DNA from: Alteripontixanthobacter sp.
Lineage (GTDB): Bacteria; Pseudomonadota; Alphaproteobacteria; Sphingomonadales; Sphingomonadaceae
Direction of reading: 5' to 3'
Assembly (NCBI GenBank): GCA_039968605.1
Contig: JBDVPM010000008.1
Span: forward strand, 682,001-746,000
DNA: 64,000 nt
Made by a program: the position numbers and the translations under genes. This document shows, one piece after another, positions 55,533 to 63,906 of the stretch (the first letter of the stretch is position 1; each line of letters opens with the position of its first letter). The notes below the pieces were generated by a model, which was given only the letters and a program-made list of their open reading frames with translations, was not told the DNA's origin and ran no database searches.

Positions 55533-56701
55533 CGCAGCAGACCTTGTTCGAGGCGGGTTGGAATGACGGTCACAATCTCTCCACGGTGGGTTCCTTCGGG
55601 CACCGCGACTTGCGCGAAATCGGGGGCGTGGCCGGTGCCTCCGGCCTCGGCAAGTATCTCCAGCGGTTGGCCGATATGGTTTTCCAGCCATTCCCGGCGG
55701 ACGGCTGCACCCGCCCGGCGAAGTTCGGCAGCGCGCTCCTTAATGACCGAACGCGCCAGTTGCGGCATTCGCGCAGCCGGCGTGTCGCGGCGCGGTGAAT
55801 AGGGGAAGATATGTGGGTGAACGATCTGCAATTCCTCGATAATCGAGAGGTTCGCGGAATGCATCGCCTCGTCCTCGGTCGGGAATCCGGCAATCAGGTC
55901 CGCGCCCACTGCTATATCGGGCCGCACGGCCCGAAGGCGGTTAACGAGACCCACCGCATCGCCGCGCAAATGGCGGCGCTTCATGCGTTTGAGGATCATG
56001 TCGTGGCCGTGTTGCAGCGAGAGATGGATTTGCGGCATGACCCGCGCCTCGCCAGCGAACAATTCGAACAATAGCGGGTCGATCTCGATCCCGTCCACCG
56101 AAGACATTCGCAGCCGAGCGAGCGAGGGAAATTCACCGAGTATCGCCTCTACCAGCGTGCCCAGTTGCGGCGCGTTCGGCAGATCGTGGCCCCAGCTGGT
56201 GACATCGACCCCGGTCAGCACGACTTCGCGCGCGCCGCGGTTCAGGTCGCGCTCGATCTCGCGCAGGACTTGCGCGATCGTCAGCGAGCGGCTTGGCCCG
56301 CGGCCCTGCGGGATCGCGCAGAAGGTGCAGGCATGATCGCAGCCATTCTGCACCGCGACAAAGGCTCGCGTATGCGCGGCAGGAATCGCCGGGGCGGTTT
56401 GCGGCACGTTCCAAGCGCGCGCATCCAGCTTGGCCGTGTTGGCAATTAGCCCATCGACTTCGGGCATCGCCGCAATCTGCTCGCGCTCGATCTCGGCAGC
56501 GCAGCCGGTGACCAGCAGCCGCGCATCGGGGCTGGCCCGGCGAGCGCGGCGAATGGCTTGGCGAGTCTGGCGTACCGCTTCGGAAGTAACCGCGCAGCTA
56601 TTGACCACCACCAGATCCTGCTCGGCGGCAAGCATGGAGCGCATGCGCTCGCTCTCGGCGAGGTTCAGGCGGCACCCCAGCGTGACGATCTCGGCACTCA
56701 T
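55529..56701 (-). CDS. mtaB: tRNA t6A37 methylthiotransferase MtaB
   Basis: A 390-residue radical-SAM methylthiotransferase converting t6A37 to ms2t6A37. Two [4Fe-4S] sites are visible: the N-terminal cluster from Cys10 (LGCRLN), Cys36 (VNSCAVT) and Cys67 (VTGCAAE), and the radical-SAM triad Cys121-x3-Cys125-x2-Cys128 in CDHACTFCAIPQGRG. LGCRLN distinguishes MtaB from MiaB (LGCQMN). Its substrate base is made by the TsaE pathway whose gene also lies in this window. It overlaps dapF and ftsY by four bases each. Confidence 0.93.
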   Translation of the reverse strand: MSAEIVTLGCRLNLAESERMRSMLAAEQDLVVVNSCAVTSEAVRQTRQAIRRARRASPDARLLVTGCAAEIEREQIAAMPEVDGLIANTAKLDARAWNVPQTAPAIPAAHTRAFVAVQNGCDHACTFCAIPQGRGPSRSLTIAQVLREIERDLNRGAREVVLTGVDVTSWGHDLPNAPQLGTLVEAILGEFPSLARLRMSSVDGIEIDPLLFELFAGEARVMPQIHLSLQHGHDMILKRMKRRHLRGDAVGLVNRLRAVRPDIAVGADLIAGFPTEDEAMHSANLSIIEELQIVHPHIFPYSPRRDTPAARMPQLARSVIKERAAELRRAGAAVRREWLENHIGQPLEILAEAGGTGHAPDFAQVAVPEGTHRGEIVTVIPTRLEQGLLR

Positions 56702-57504
56702 GCGAAATCGCCCCAGTCGAAACTGCCCCGGAAACTCTCCGCAGCAGGTCCGCGCATCGTAATCGAGCCACCTGGCCGCCATTCGATCTCCATCGAGCCG
56801 CCGGGCAGGGCGACCTCGACCGGCGAGGTTGCCAGCCCTTGCCGAATGGCCGCAACCGCTGTTGCGCAGGCACCCGTGCCGCAAGCCCGCGTCAGCCCGG
56901 CGCCGCGTTCCCAGACGCGCAGCACAATCTTGCCTGGCGTAACATGCGCCACGTTGACATTGACCCGTTCGGGAAACACCGGGTCCCGCTCGATCCTCGG
57001 CCCCAGCTCATCCAGCGGCACTGCATTGGCATCGTCCACGAAAAACACTGCATGGGGATTGCCGACATTGACGGCAAAGGGACGTTCCAGATCTTCCCAC
57101 GAAACAGGCATTTCGGCCGGGTCCATCGCGTAACCCAGCGGGATTTCCTCCCATCCGAAACGCGGCACCCCCATATCGACCTCGGCCCCGCTGGCCGTCG
57201 GGGACAGACGGATAATGCCGCCGCCGGTTTCGACCTGTGCCGGCTTGCCATGCAGCAGCGCGACGGCGCGCGCCGCATTGCCGCAGGCACCGACCTCGCT
57301 GCCATCGGCGTTGAATATACGCATCCTGAAATCCGCATGGGGCGAATTTTCCAACACGATGAGTTGGTCGCAGCCAATACCCGTGCGGCGGTCGGCAATT
57401 TGCGCTGCCGCTCGCTGGGTGATCGGAGGCAGATCGCGCGCACGGCCATCCAGTACGACGAAATCGTTGCCAAGCCCGTGCATCTTTGTGAAATCGATCC
57501 GCAT
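56698..57504 (-). CDS. dapF: Diaminopimelate epimerase
   Basis: A 268-residue DapF interconverting LL- and meso-diaminopimelate for lysine and peptidoglycan. The two catalytic cysteines are Cys74 in EVGACGNAARA and Cys208 in TRACGTGACAT, in the two mirror-image halves. MHGLGNDFVV at the N-terminus is diagnostic. It is first gene of the operon, with mtaB starting inside its stop codon. Confidence 0.97.
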   Translation of the reverse strand: MRIDFTKMHGLGNDFVVLDGRARDLPPITQRAAAQIADRRTGIGCDQLIVLENSPHADFRMRIFNADGSEVGACGNAARAVALLHGKPAQVETGGGIIRLSPTASGAEVDMGVPRFGWEEIPLGYAMDPAEMPVSWEDLERPFAVNVGNPHAVFFVDDANAVPLDELGPRIERDPVFPERVNVNVAHVTPGKIVLRVWERGAGLTRACGTGACATAVAAIRQGLATSPVEVALPGGSMEIEWRPGGSITMRGPAAESFRGSFDWGDFA

Positions 57505-57572
57505 CGCGCCCGCGCATCTATGCGCCGGGTGGGTCTGCGTCCAGTATAGTGTGCTGTGCGGTCAGGCGCGGA

Positions 57573-59261
57573 TTATCCGGTTGCGGCTTTACCGAACGGG
57601 TTTCGCACAGTGTTATCGGCCTTATCTGCCCCGTCCGCCTCTTCAGCCTGGGCGAGCAAGCCAGCCTGGGCGAGCCGCCTGTTGACGGCTTCGCTGTTTT
57701 CAGGGCGGCCATAAAGAAAACCTTGGCCTTTCAACTGACCCATTTCCCGAAGCGCATCGAGAATTTCCTGGTTCTCGATACCCTCTGCAGTCATCGGCAG
57801 GTTCAACCCATTGCCGAGCGACACGATTGCATCGACAAGTTGCGAGCCGGTCTTACCGTCATTGAGTTCGGACACGAAGCTGCGGTCGATCTTCAACCGG
57901 TCGAAGGGCAGGGTCCGCAGCTGGGCCAGGCTGGAATAGCCGGTGCCGAAGTCGTCCAAGCTGATCCTGACCCCCTGGTTTCGCAGCGAGGTGATGATCG
58001 AGCGCACGACTGCGACATTTTCATGCAAGCAGCTCTCGGTGATTTCCACATCCAGCCGTTGCGGCGGGAAACTGTGCTGAACCAGCATTTTGAGCAGCTT
58101 TTGAGAAAACCACGGATCGCGCAGCTGCACGGGCGAAATATTGACGGACATGGTGAGGTGCGGCGCCCAGCCCTTGGCGTCTTCCAGCGCCTTTTCCAGA
58201 AGCTGGTCGGATAGCTCTCCGATTACGCCGATTTCTTCCGCGATCGGAATGAAGACGGTGGGGGACACCACGCCAAGACGCGGAGATTCCCAGCGCGCCA
58301 GCATCTCGAAGCCCATCAGACTGCCGGTTTCCAGGTCGATCTGCTGTTCGTAATAGGGCACGAATTCGTGGTCGTTCAGGGCCAGCCTGATGCCGGCTTC
58401 CAGCTCGTTGCGAAACCGTAGTTCTTCTTCCATGGTTCCTTCGAACCAGAAATAGCGGTTCTTGCCTTTCTTTTTCGCGTGATACATCGCGATATCGGCA
58501 TGATGCATCAGCGTGTCGGCATCGATGCCGTCCATATTGCCATTATAGACCGGATCGCTGGAGGCGAGGCCGACTGACATGGTAATTTCGAACACCAGAC
58601 CATCGATCTTGACCGGTTCTGCAACCTTGTCGATCAGCAGGAGGGCCAGATCATCGACCTGGCTCGGCGCTTTGGCGTCATACGGCACCACGCAGCTGAA
58701 CTCGTCTCCGCCAAGCCGGGCAACCAGCCCGCCTTCGGGAGCCAGCGCTGACAGTCGATCCGCAACGGTGCGCAGTACCTCGTCACCCAGCTTGTGCCCG
58801 TTCATATCGTTGATCTGTTTGAAATCGTCCAGATCGACCATGATGAACGCCACGGCCTGTTGATCATTGTCCGCCGTTTCCAGCAGCTCGTCGGTCGCCA
58901 CGCCAATGCTGCGGCGATTGAGGCAGCCGGTCAGCGGATCGGTTTCGGCCAGAATGCGCGCCTGTTCCTCGGCAGAACGGTGCCGGGCGATAGCGCGTAG
59001 CATTTCGGTGTATCGCCGCCAGCCGAACACGATCAGCGCGATATTCAACAGCAGGGCAGTGGTGAGAACCTGCCCCGGCCCGCTGCCCATCCCCAAGGTC
59101 TGGCGCAGGATTGCAGGCAGGACGACGCTGCCGGTCCCGATGAACATCAGGATCGCGCCTGCGGCTATTCCCAGTGCAACGATGTCCCGCCGGGCGGCCC
59201 GTCCGCCCGTTGGGCCTTTTACTATGCCACTTATGGCCATATTCCGTGTGGTTACCCCCAT
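57573..59261 (-). CDS. Membrane GGDEF-EAL bifunctional c-di-GMP protein
   Basis: A 562-residue protein. Two hydrophobic helices (about 26-50 and 62-80) anchor a cytosolic GGDEF domain (DPLTGCLNRRS; ARLGGDEFSCV at about 180-190, intact) and an EAL domain (GFEMLARWESP at about 316, MSVNISPVQL, EITESCLHE, LDDFGTGYSS, KIDRSFV, AEGIENQEI, GQGFLYGRP). The EAL triplet reads EML but the catalytic glutamate and other metal ligands remain, so both activities are possible. Upstream TTAACC repeats resemble CtrA half-sites. A later ATG (MAISGIVKG) is an alternative start. Confidence 0.9.
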   Translation of the reverse strand: MGVTTRNMAISGIVKGPTGGRAARRDIVALGIAAGAILMFIGTGSVVLPAILRQTLGMGSGPGQVLTTALLLNIALIVFGWRRYTEMLRAIARHRSAEEQARILAETDPLTGCLNRRSIGVATDELLETADNDQQAVAFIMVDLDDFKQINDMNGHKLGDEVLRTVADRLSALAPEGGLVARLGGDEFSCVVPYDAKAPSQVDDLALLLIDKVAEPVKIDGLVFEITMSVGLASSDPVYNGNMDGIDADTLMHHADIAMYHAKKKGKNRYFWFEGTMEEELRFRNELEAGIRLALNDHEFVPYYEQQIDLETGSLMGFEMLARWESPRLGVVSPTVFIPIAEEIGVIGELSDQLLEKALEDAKGWAPHLTMSVNISPVQLRDPWFSQKLLKMLVQHSFPPQRLDVEITESCLHENVAVVRSIITSLRNQGVRISLDDFGTGYSSLAQLRTLPFDRLKIDRSFVSELNDGKTGSQLVDAIVSLGNGLNLPMTAEGIENQEILDALREMGQLKGQGFLYGRPENSEAVNRRLAQAGLLAQAEEADGADKADNTVRNPFGKAATG

Positions 59262-59291
59262 CTCGAATTGCCTGCCTTGTGACGAATTAGG

Positions 59292-59328
59292 TTAAAAATC
59301 CGGTTAAGGAAAAACGGGCGGCTATTAA
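59292..59328. promoter_or_regulatory. CtrA-like half-site cluster
   Basis: GGTTAA occurs twice, with TTAA at 59292-59295 and 59304-59307, and a further TTAA lies at 59325-59328. On the minus strand these read TTAACC-N6-TTAACC, close to the CtrA box TTAA-N7-TTAA but with one extra spacer base (N8). They lie 30-67 bases upstream of the GGDEF-EAL start, where a promoter would be. The repeats are seen; CtrA binding is inferred. Confidence 0.35.
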
Positions 59329-59441
59329 GCCTAGTGACCTGTGCCTGGGTTTCCGGCTAACTCCGTAAGGTCCCTGAGTATGCGGACCAATGCCGCAAAC
59401 AGCTTACCCAAGCGAATTTACCCCAGCATTTGGAGCAAGCG

Positions 59442-59852
59442 ATGCCGAATTACTGGCTGATGAAATCGGAACCTTCCGCTTATGGCTGGCATGATCTGGC
59501 GGCGGAGCGCGAAGGCACCTGGGACGGGGTGCGCAACCACGCAGCGAAGAACAATCTCCAGGCGATGGAGGTAGGCGACCAGTGCTTCTTCTACCATTCG
59601 CGCGAAGGGCTGGAGATCGTCGGCATTTGCGAAGTCAGCGCGGCACATATCGGCGATCCGACCGACGATACGGGCACATGGGCCGCGGTAAAGATTGTGC
59701 CCAAGACCAAGCTGCCCGCGCCGGTCACGCTGAAGCAGATCAAGGCCGAACGGGCTTTGGCGCAGATGGAGTTGGTGCGCCTCTCGCGCCTGTCGGTCAG
59801 CAAGGTGACCCCGCAGGAATGGTCGCTGATCCTGGCGATGGCCGGAGTTTAA
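59442..59852 (+). CDS. EVE domain protein
   Basis: A 136-residue single-domain EVE (PUA-like) protein. The diagnostic start NYWLMKSEPSAYGWHDL, the WDGVRNHAAKNNL segment and VGDQCFFYHS followed by IVGICEVS are all present. EVE domains read modified bases in nucleic acids; free-standing members like this are widespread in proteobacteria and poorly characterised. ATG 59442 has GGAG at seven bases, so the TTG at 59430 is not used. Its stop interlocks with the convergent TPP enzyme gene. Confidence 0.92.
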   Translation: MPNYWLMKSEPSAYGWHDLAAEREGTWDGVRNHAAKNNLQAMEVGDQCFFYHSREGLEIVGICEVSAAHIGDPTDDTGTWAAVKIVPKTKLPAPVTLKQIKAERALAQMELVRLSRLSVSKVTPQEWSLILAMAGV

Positions 59853-61531
59853 CGCCCCCTCAAGCCGGATACGCTCGCGCCGCTGGCAGCCAGCTGTTCG
59901 ATATCGATCAGGCAGTGGATCAGCCGCAGCCCGCTCCGCCCTTTTGCGGCAACCAATGCATCGCGGAACTGTTCGGTCGTCTCGGCACGCTCGGCCCAGC
60001 CACCGAAGCTGCGCGCAAGCTGCGCGAAATCGGGGTTCGACAGCTGGGTCGCAGAAACCCGCGCGGGAAATTCGCGCTCCTGGTGCATGCGGATCGTTCC
60101 GTAGGCGGAATTGTCGATAACCAGCACGATCATGTTGCAGTCATTCTGCACGGCGGTGGCCAGTTCCTGCCCGTTCATCAGGAAATCGCCATCGCCTGCC
60201 ACCGCTACCACGGTCCGATCGGGAAAGCGCAGGGCCGCAGCCACAGCCGCCGGCACGCCGTAGCCCATCGCCCCGGCCGTGGGGGCAAGCTGCGTTGGCA
60301 GTCCTTCATATCGCCAATAACGATGCCACCAGCCCGAAAAATTGCCCGCGCCGTTGCAGATGATCGTGTCGGCGGGAAGCTGGTCGCGCATGAAGGTTAC
60401 CGCCAGACCCATATCGAGCGCGTGGTCGCTGGGCAGTGCGGTGGCCCATTCTTCCCATTCGCGGTGCGCCAGAGCGCCCGCATCGAAGGCGATAACATCC
60501 TTATCGTCCCATAGGGCGGCGCTCTCTGCGAATTCCGCCATGTCGGCGCAAATCGCCAGATCGGTACGATAGACGCGGCCCAGTTCCTCCGGATCGGGGT
60601 GGACGTGGATCAGCAATTGATCGGGGTGTTCCGGAGTGGGGAAACTGTAGCCATCGGTGGTCGCTTCGCCCAGCCGCGCGCCCACGGCCAGCACCAGGTC
60701 CGCCTGCTTGACACGCTCGACCAGCTTCGGGTTCGGACCATATCCCAAATTGCCCGCATAGACGGGGGAGGATGGCGAAATGGCATCCTGCCGGCGGAAG
60801 GCTGTGGCTACCGGAATGCCCAGCCGCTCTGCGAATAGCTGGAAATACTCGCGCGCCTTGGCATCCCAGCCAGCTCCGCCGATGACAGCGATGGGTGCAG
60901 CCGCATCGCCCAGCATCGCCATCATCGCTTGCATCGCATCGGGGCAGGGCGGCTGCGCGGGTGGCTGGACCATCGGACGCGGCTGCAGGTCTTCCGGTAC
61001 CGCGTCGGACAGCATGTCTTCGGGTAGGGCCAGAACAACCGGGCCGGGCCGTCCCGCCATCGCGACCGAGTAGGCGCGGGCAATATATTCGGGGATGCGC
61101 GCTGCATCCTCGATACGGGCGGCCCATTTGCTGATCGGAGCGAAAAAGGCAGGAAAGTCGATTTCCTGAAAGCCCTCGCGGTCTCGCATGGGGCGGGCGA
61201 CATCGCCAACGAACATGATCATCGGCTGCGAATCCTGATGCGCAACATGCACACCGATGCTGGCATTTGTCGCGCCGGGGCCGCGGGTGACGAAAGCGAT
61301 GCCGGGGCGAGGTTTGCCGAATGCCGCGCTCATCGCGCCGTCGGCGCAGGCCATGAACGCGGCGCCGCCTTCCTGCCTGCAGGTCACCACGTCGATCGCA
61401 TCCCGATCATGCAACGCATCGAGTACTTGCAGGAAGCTCTCGCCCGGAACGGTAAAGATGCGGTCGCACCCCTGCTGGGCCAGACAATCGACGAGCAGGC
61501 GCGCAGCGCCCGGAGCTTGGTTTGCGGTCAT
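59849..61531 (-). CDS. Acetolactate-synthase-like TPP enzyme
   Basis: A 560-residue thiamine-diphosphate enzyme of the IlvB/benzoylformate-decarboxylase superfamily. The activating glutamate is in TVPGESFLQ (Glu31), the central FAD/Rossmann-like domain has VIGGAGWDAKA, and the TPP/Mg motif is AGDGDFLMNGQELATAVQNDCNM at about 445. There is no adjacent small subunit gene (ilvN) or ilvC, so a degradative or specialised decarboxylase/ligase role is as likely as branched-chain synthesis. The start is at MTANQAPG; the 12 upstream codons are not family-like. Confidence 0.85.
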   Translation of the reverse strand: MTANQAPGAARLLVDCLAQQGCDRIFTVPGESFLQVLDALHDRDAIDVVTCRQEGGAAFMACADGAMSAAFGKPRPGIAFVTRGPGATNASIGVHVAHQDSQPMIMFVGDVARPMRDREGFQEIDFPAFFAPISKWAARIEDAARIPEYIARAYSVAMAGRPGPVVLALPEDMLSDAVPEDLQPRPMVQPPAQPPCPDAMQAMMAMLGDAAAPIAVIGGAGWDAKAREYFQLFAERLGIPVATAFRRQDAISPSSPVYAGNLGYGPNPKLVERVKQADLVLAVGARLGEATTDGYSFPTPEHPDQLLIHVHPDPEELGRVYRTDLAICADMAEFAESAALWDDKDVIAFDAGALAHREWEEWATALPSDHALDMGLAVTFMRDQLPADTIICNGAGNFSGWWHRYWRYEGLPTQLAPTAGAMGYGVPAAVAAALRFPDRTVVAVAGDGDFLMNGQELATAVQNDCNMIVLVIDNSAYGTIRMHQEREFPARVSATQLSNPDFAQLARSFGGWAERAETTEQFRDALVAAKGRSGLRLIHCLIDIEQLAASGASVSGLRGR

Positions 61532-61673
61532 GACGGGCCGTTTAGCGCCGCAGCCCCCAACGGGCAACGCGCCCTGGGCGCCTGGCTAAAACAACGAACA
61601 TCCTTAATGTCCCGTTACGCGACGGCCCGCACAGCGCGCGGGCAAATCGTTACCAAGGTGTTAAGAAGCCAGC

Positions 61674-61868
61674 ATGAAAAGAAGATCACTGGTCGTAACC
61701 GATGAAACCGCCCGCCACCCGTTCCTGGCATCTATCCCGCCGCATGTGCGCCATGGCGGGGAGCCGATTGTCGCGCGCCCGGCCTGGAAGCTGACGGCGA
61801 GCGATGTGACAGGCTTCCTTGCCGCCTACGTCGCTACGTTGACCGCGGCTTTGGTGTTTATCGCTTGA
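61674..61868 (+). CDS. Small single-pass membrane protein, unknown
   Basis: A 64-residue protein: a basic N-terminus (MKRRS), a histidine- and proline-containing polar region (ETARHPFLASIPPHVRHGG) and one C-terminal hydrophobic helix (about 45-63, GFLAAYVATLTAALVFI). A purine-rich AAGAAG lies before the ATG. It fills the gap between the divergent TPP enzyme gene and the MFS gene, whose stop codon abuts its own (TGA then TCA). No family recognised; tail-anchored topology is inferred. Confidence 0.6.
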   Translation: MKRRSLVVTDETARHPFLASIPPHVRHGGEPIVARPAWKLTASDVTGFLAAYVATLTAALVFIA

Positions 61869-63188
61869 TCACGCGGCACGGGCTGTGATTGCGGCTCGCT
61901 CGGCCTGCAGCAGCTTGTAGCCCAGCCAAGCCGAAATCAGGCACATGGCCGCGCTCAGCAGCAATTGTTCGGCAATCGGTACGCCGACCGCGCTAAGCGC
62001 CATGGCAATCAGCGATCCGGCCACCATCGCGCCCGAATTGACGATGTTATTGGCAGCGATAGTTCGCGCCGCCTGCTCGGGCGGAACGCGCGTCGTCAGA
62101 AACGCATAGAGCGGCACCACGAACATGCCCCCGGCAATCGCAATGCCCAGCAGGCTGAGCAACAGCACCGTCGCCATAGGCCAGGCCAGGAACTGCGCCA
62201 CTCCCAGCAATTCGGTCGGCTGATCGGCGCCCCATAATTTGGCGATAACGAAGAATGCCACCACGAACAGTCCCATAGCGATGACCGAGATCGGGGCGTA
62301 GCGGGCCGATACGGTTCCCTTCAGCAGCGCGTTGATCGAAATCGAACCGATCGCCACGCCGACCGAGAACACGACCAGGAACACGCTCGCCACTTCCTTG
62401 CTCGCCATGATCACATTCTTGGCCAGTGGCGGAAACTGGATGAACAACACCGCACCTATCGTCCAGAAAAAGCTGATCGCCATGATCGCGTAGAAAACTT
62501 CGCGATTATGCACCGTGTCCCCGATCAGCCGGACCGATGAACGCCACAGGTTCCAGTCCAGTTTTTCCGGGGCACCCTGGGGCGGGGCGGGGGGCACCTG
62601 GCGGCTGATCAAATAACCGGTGATCGAGGTCAGGATGATTACCGCCGCCGCGACCTTTACCGGCAGGATGCCCGCCAGGATCGTTCCGAACAGGATGGCG
62701 ATATAGGTCCCGGCCTCCACCAGACCGGTGCCCGCCAGCACCTCGTCCTTATGCAGGTGCTGCGGCAGGATGGCGTATTTGATCGGCCCGAAAAATGCCG
62801 ATTGCACGCCGGTCGAAAACAGCGCGGCGAGCATCAACGGTATGGCGACCATATCCACGGCGATCCCGTTCCACGCCAGGAACAGGCCAAAACACCCGAT
62901 AGCCATCAATACTATTTCGAGCAGCTTGACCTTGCGGATGATCGCCGCCTTGTCGCGCAAATCGGCCAATTGGCCGGCGAGGGCGGACAGGATGAAAAAT
63001 GGCAGGATGAACAGGAAACTGGCGACGCCGCTGAACAGCCCTTCGGCTTCCTGGGAATTATACACCCCGTAAACCACGAACAACACCATCGTGTAGCGAT
63101 AGAGATTGTCGTTGAAGGCGTTGAACAGCTGCGTCACGAATAGCGGCAGAAAACGTCGCCGGTTCAGCAAATGCGTCGATGTGGTCAT
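61869..63188 (-). CDS. MFS transporter, LplT-like
   Basis: A 439-residue major facilitator protein with about 12 helices. The N-terminal segment FVTQLFNAFNDNLYRYTMVLFV, ADLRDKAAIIRKVK and FFGPIKYAILPQ resemble the lysophospholipid transporter LplT and the MFS part of Aas-type fusions. It may flip lysophospholipids for reacylation; no acyltransferase domain or neighbour is present here, though the divergent gene pgsA also handles phospholipids. The ATG at 63188 has GGGAAT upstream; the longer frame is rejected. Confidence 0.82.
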   Translation of the reverse strand: MTTSTHLLNRRRFLPLFVTQLFNAFNDNLYRYTMVLFVVYGVYNSQEAEGLFSGVASFLFILPFFILSALAGQLADLRDKAAIIRKVKLLEIVLMAIGCFGLFLAWNGIAVDMVAIPLMLAALFSTGVQSAFFGPIKYAILPQHLHKDEVLAGTGLVEAGTYIAILFGTILAGILPVKVAAAVIILTSITGYLISRQVPPAPPQGAPEKLDWNLWRSSVRLIGDTVHNREVFYAIMAISFFWTIGAVLFIQFPPLAKNVIMASKEVASVFLVVFSVGVAIGSISINALLKGTVSARYAPISVIAMGLFVVAFFVIAKLWGADQPTELLGVAQFLAWPMATVLLLSLLGIAIAGGMFVVPLYAFLTTRVPPEQAARTIAANNIVNSGAMVAGSLIAMALSAVGVPIAEQLLLSAAMCLISAWLGYKLLQAERAAITARAA

Positions 63189-63312
63189 GCTATTCCCGCA
63201 ACACCCCTTTGGTCCGGCGCGGGGTCTAGCGGGTTTGAGGACGTGGACAAAGGGAAACCCTGTGTATCCTTGGGCTTTTGCACGGTGACATTCGCCGCTA
63301 CGGCATGCAGCG

Positions 63313-63906
63313 ATGCTGACGCTGCCCAATATCCTTACCCTTTCGCGGATTGTGACCGTGCCGCTGCTGGCCTTCCTGCTGTGGTGGCCGGGGTGGCAGC
63401 TTGGCTATGCCCTGGCGTTCGGGCTTTACTGCCTGATGGGCATCACCGATTATTTCGACGGCTACCTCGCCCGCTCCAGCGGTGCGGTGAGCAAGCTGGG
63501 CATGTTCCTCGACCCGATTGCAGACAAGATCATGATCGCCGCCGTGATCCTGGTGCTGACCGCTCAGGGCTTCCTGCGCGGGCCATGGGCCGGGGACATG
63601 CATGTGATCGCAGGTCTCGTCATCCTGATGCGCGAGATCGCCGTATCGGGCCTACGAGAATTCCTCGCCGGGCTGCAAGTCTCGGTTCCCGTAACGCGGC
63701 TGGCCAAATGGAAGACGACCTTCCAGATGGTTTCGCTCGGCGCGCTGATCTTCTCCGGCGCGACGCCGGGCTGGATGATCGATATCGGATCGGTGGCGTT
63801 CAACTTCCCGCATCTGCTGGGAATCGTGACCCTGTGGGCCGCAGCCGTGCTGACGGTGATAACCGGCTGGGATTACCTGCGCGTGGGCCTGCGACATATG
63901 GATTAA
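63313..63906 (+). CDS. pgsA: CDP-diacylglycerol-glycerol-3-phosphate 3-phosphatidyltransferase
   Basis: A 197-residue CDP-alcohol phosphatidyltransferase making phosphatidylglycerol phosphate. The family signature is exact: Asp46-x2-Asp49-Gly50-x2-Ala53-Arg54-x8-Gly63-x3-Asp67-x3-Asp71 (DYFDGYLAR...GMFLDPIADK). About five or six hydrophobic helices. The N-terminus LPNILTLSRI is typical of PgsA. Its stop codon interlocks with the regulator gene reading in from the right. Confidence 0.95.
   Translation: MLTLPNILTLSRIVTVPLLAFLLWWPGWQLGYALAFGLYCLMGITDYFDGYLARSSGAVSKLGMFLDPIADKIMIAAVILVLTAQGFLRGPWAGDMHVIAGLVILMREIAVSGLREFLAGLQVSVPVTRLAKWKTTFQMVSLGALIFSGATPGWMIDIGSVAFNFPHLLGIVTLWAAAVLTVITGWDYLRVGLRHMD

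Noticed and set aside
59262-59441. Possible c-di-GMP (GEMM) riboswitch before the GGDEF-EAL gene
   Set aside because: No match to the conserved GEMM-I core could be traced; only TTAA repeats stand out.
61650-61664. TTAC-N7-TTAA as a CtrA box before the 64-residue gene
   Set aside because: Spacing fits but one half has a mismatch, and the second half coincides with the ribosome-binding region ten bases from the ATG, so chance is likely.
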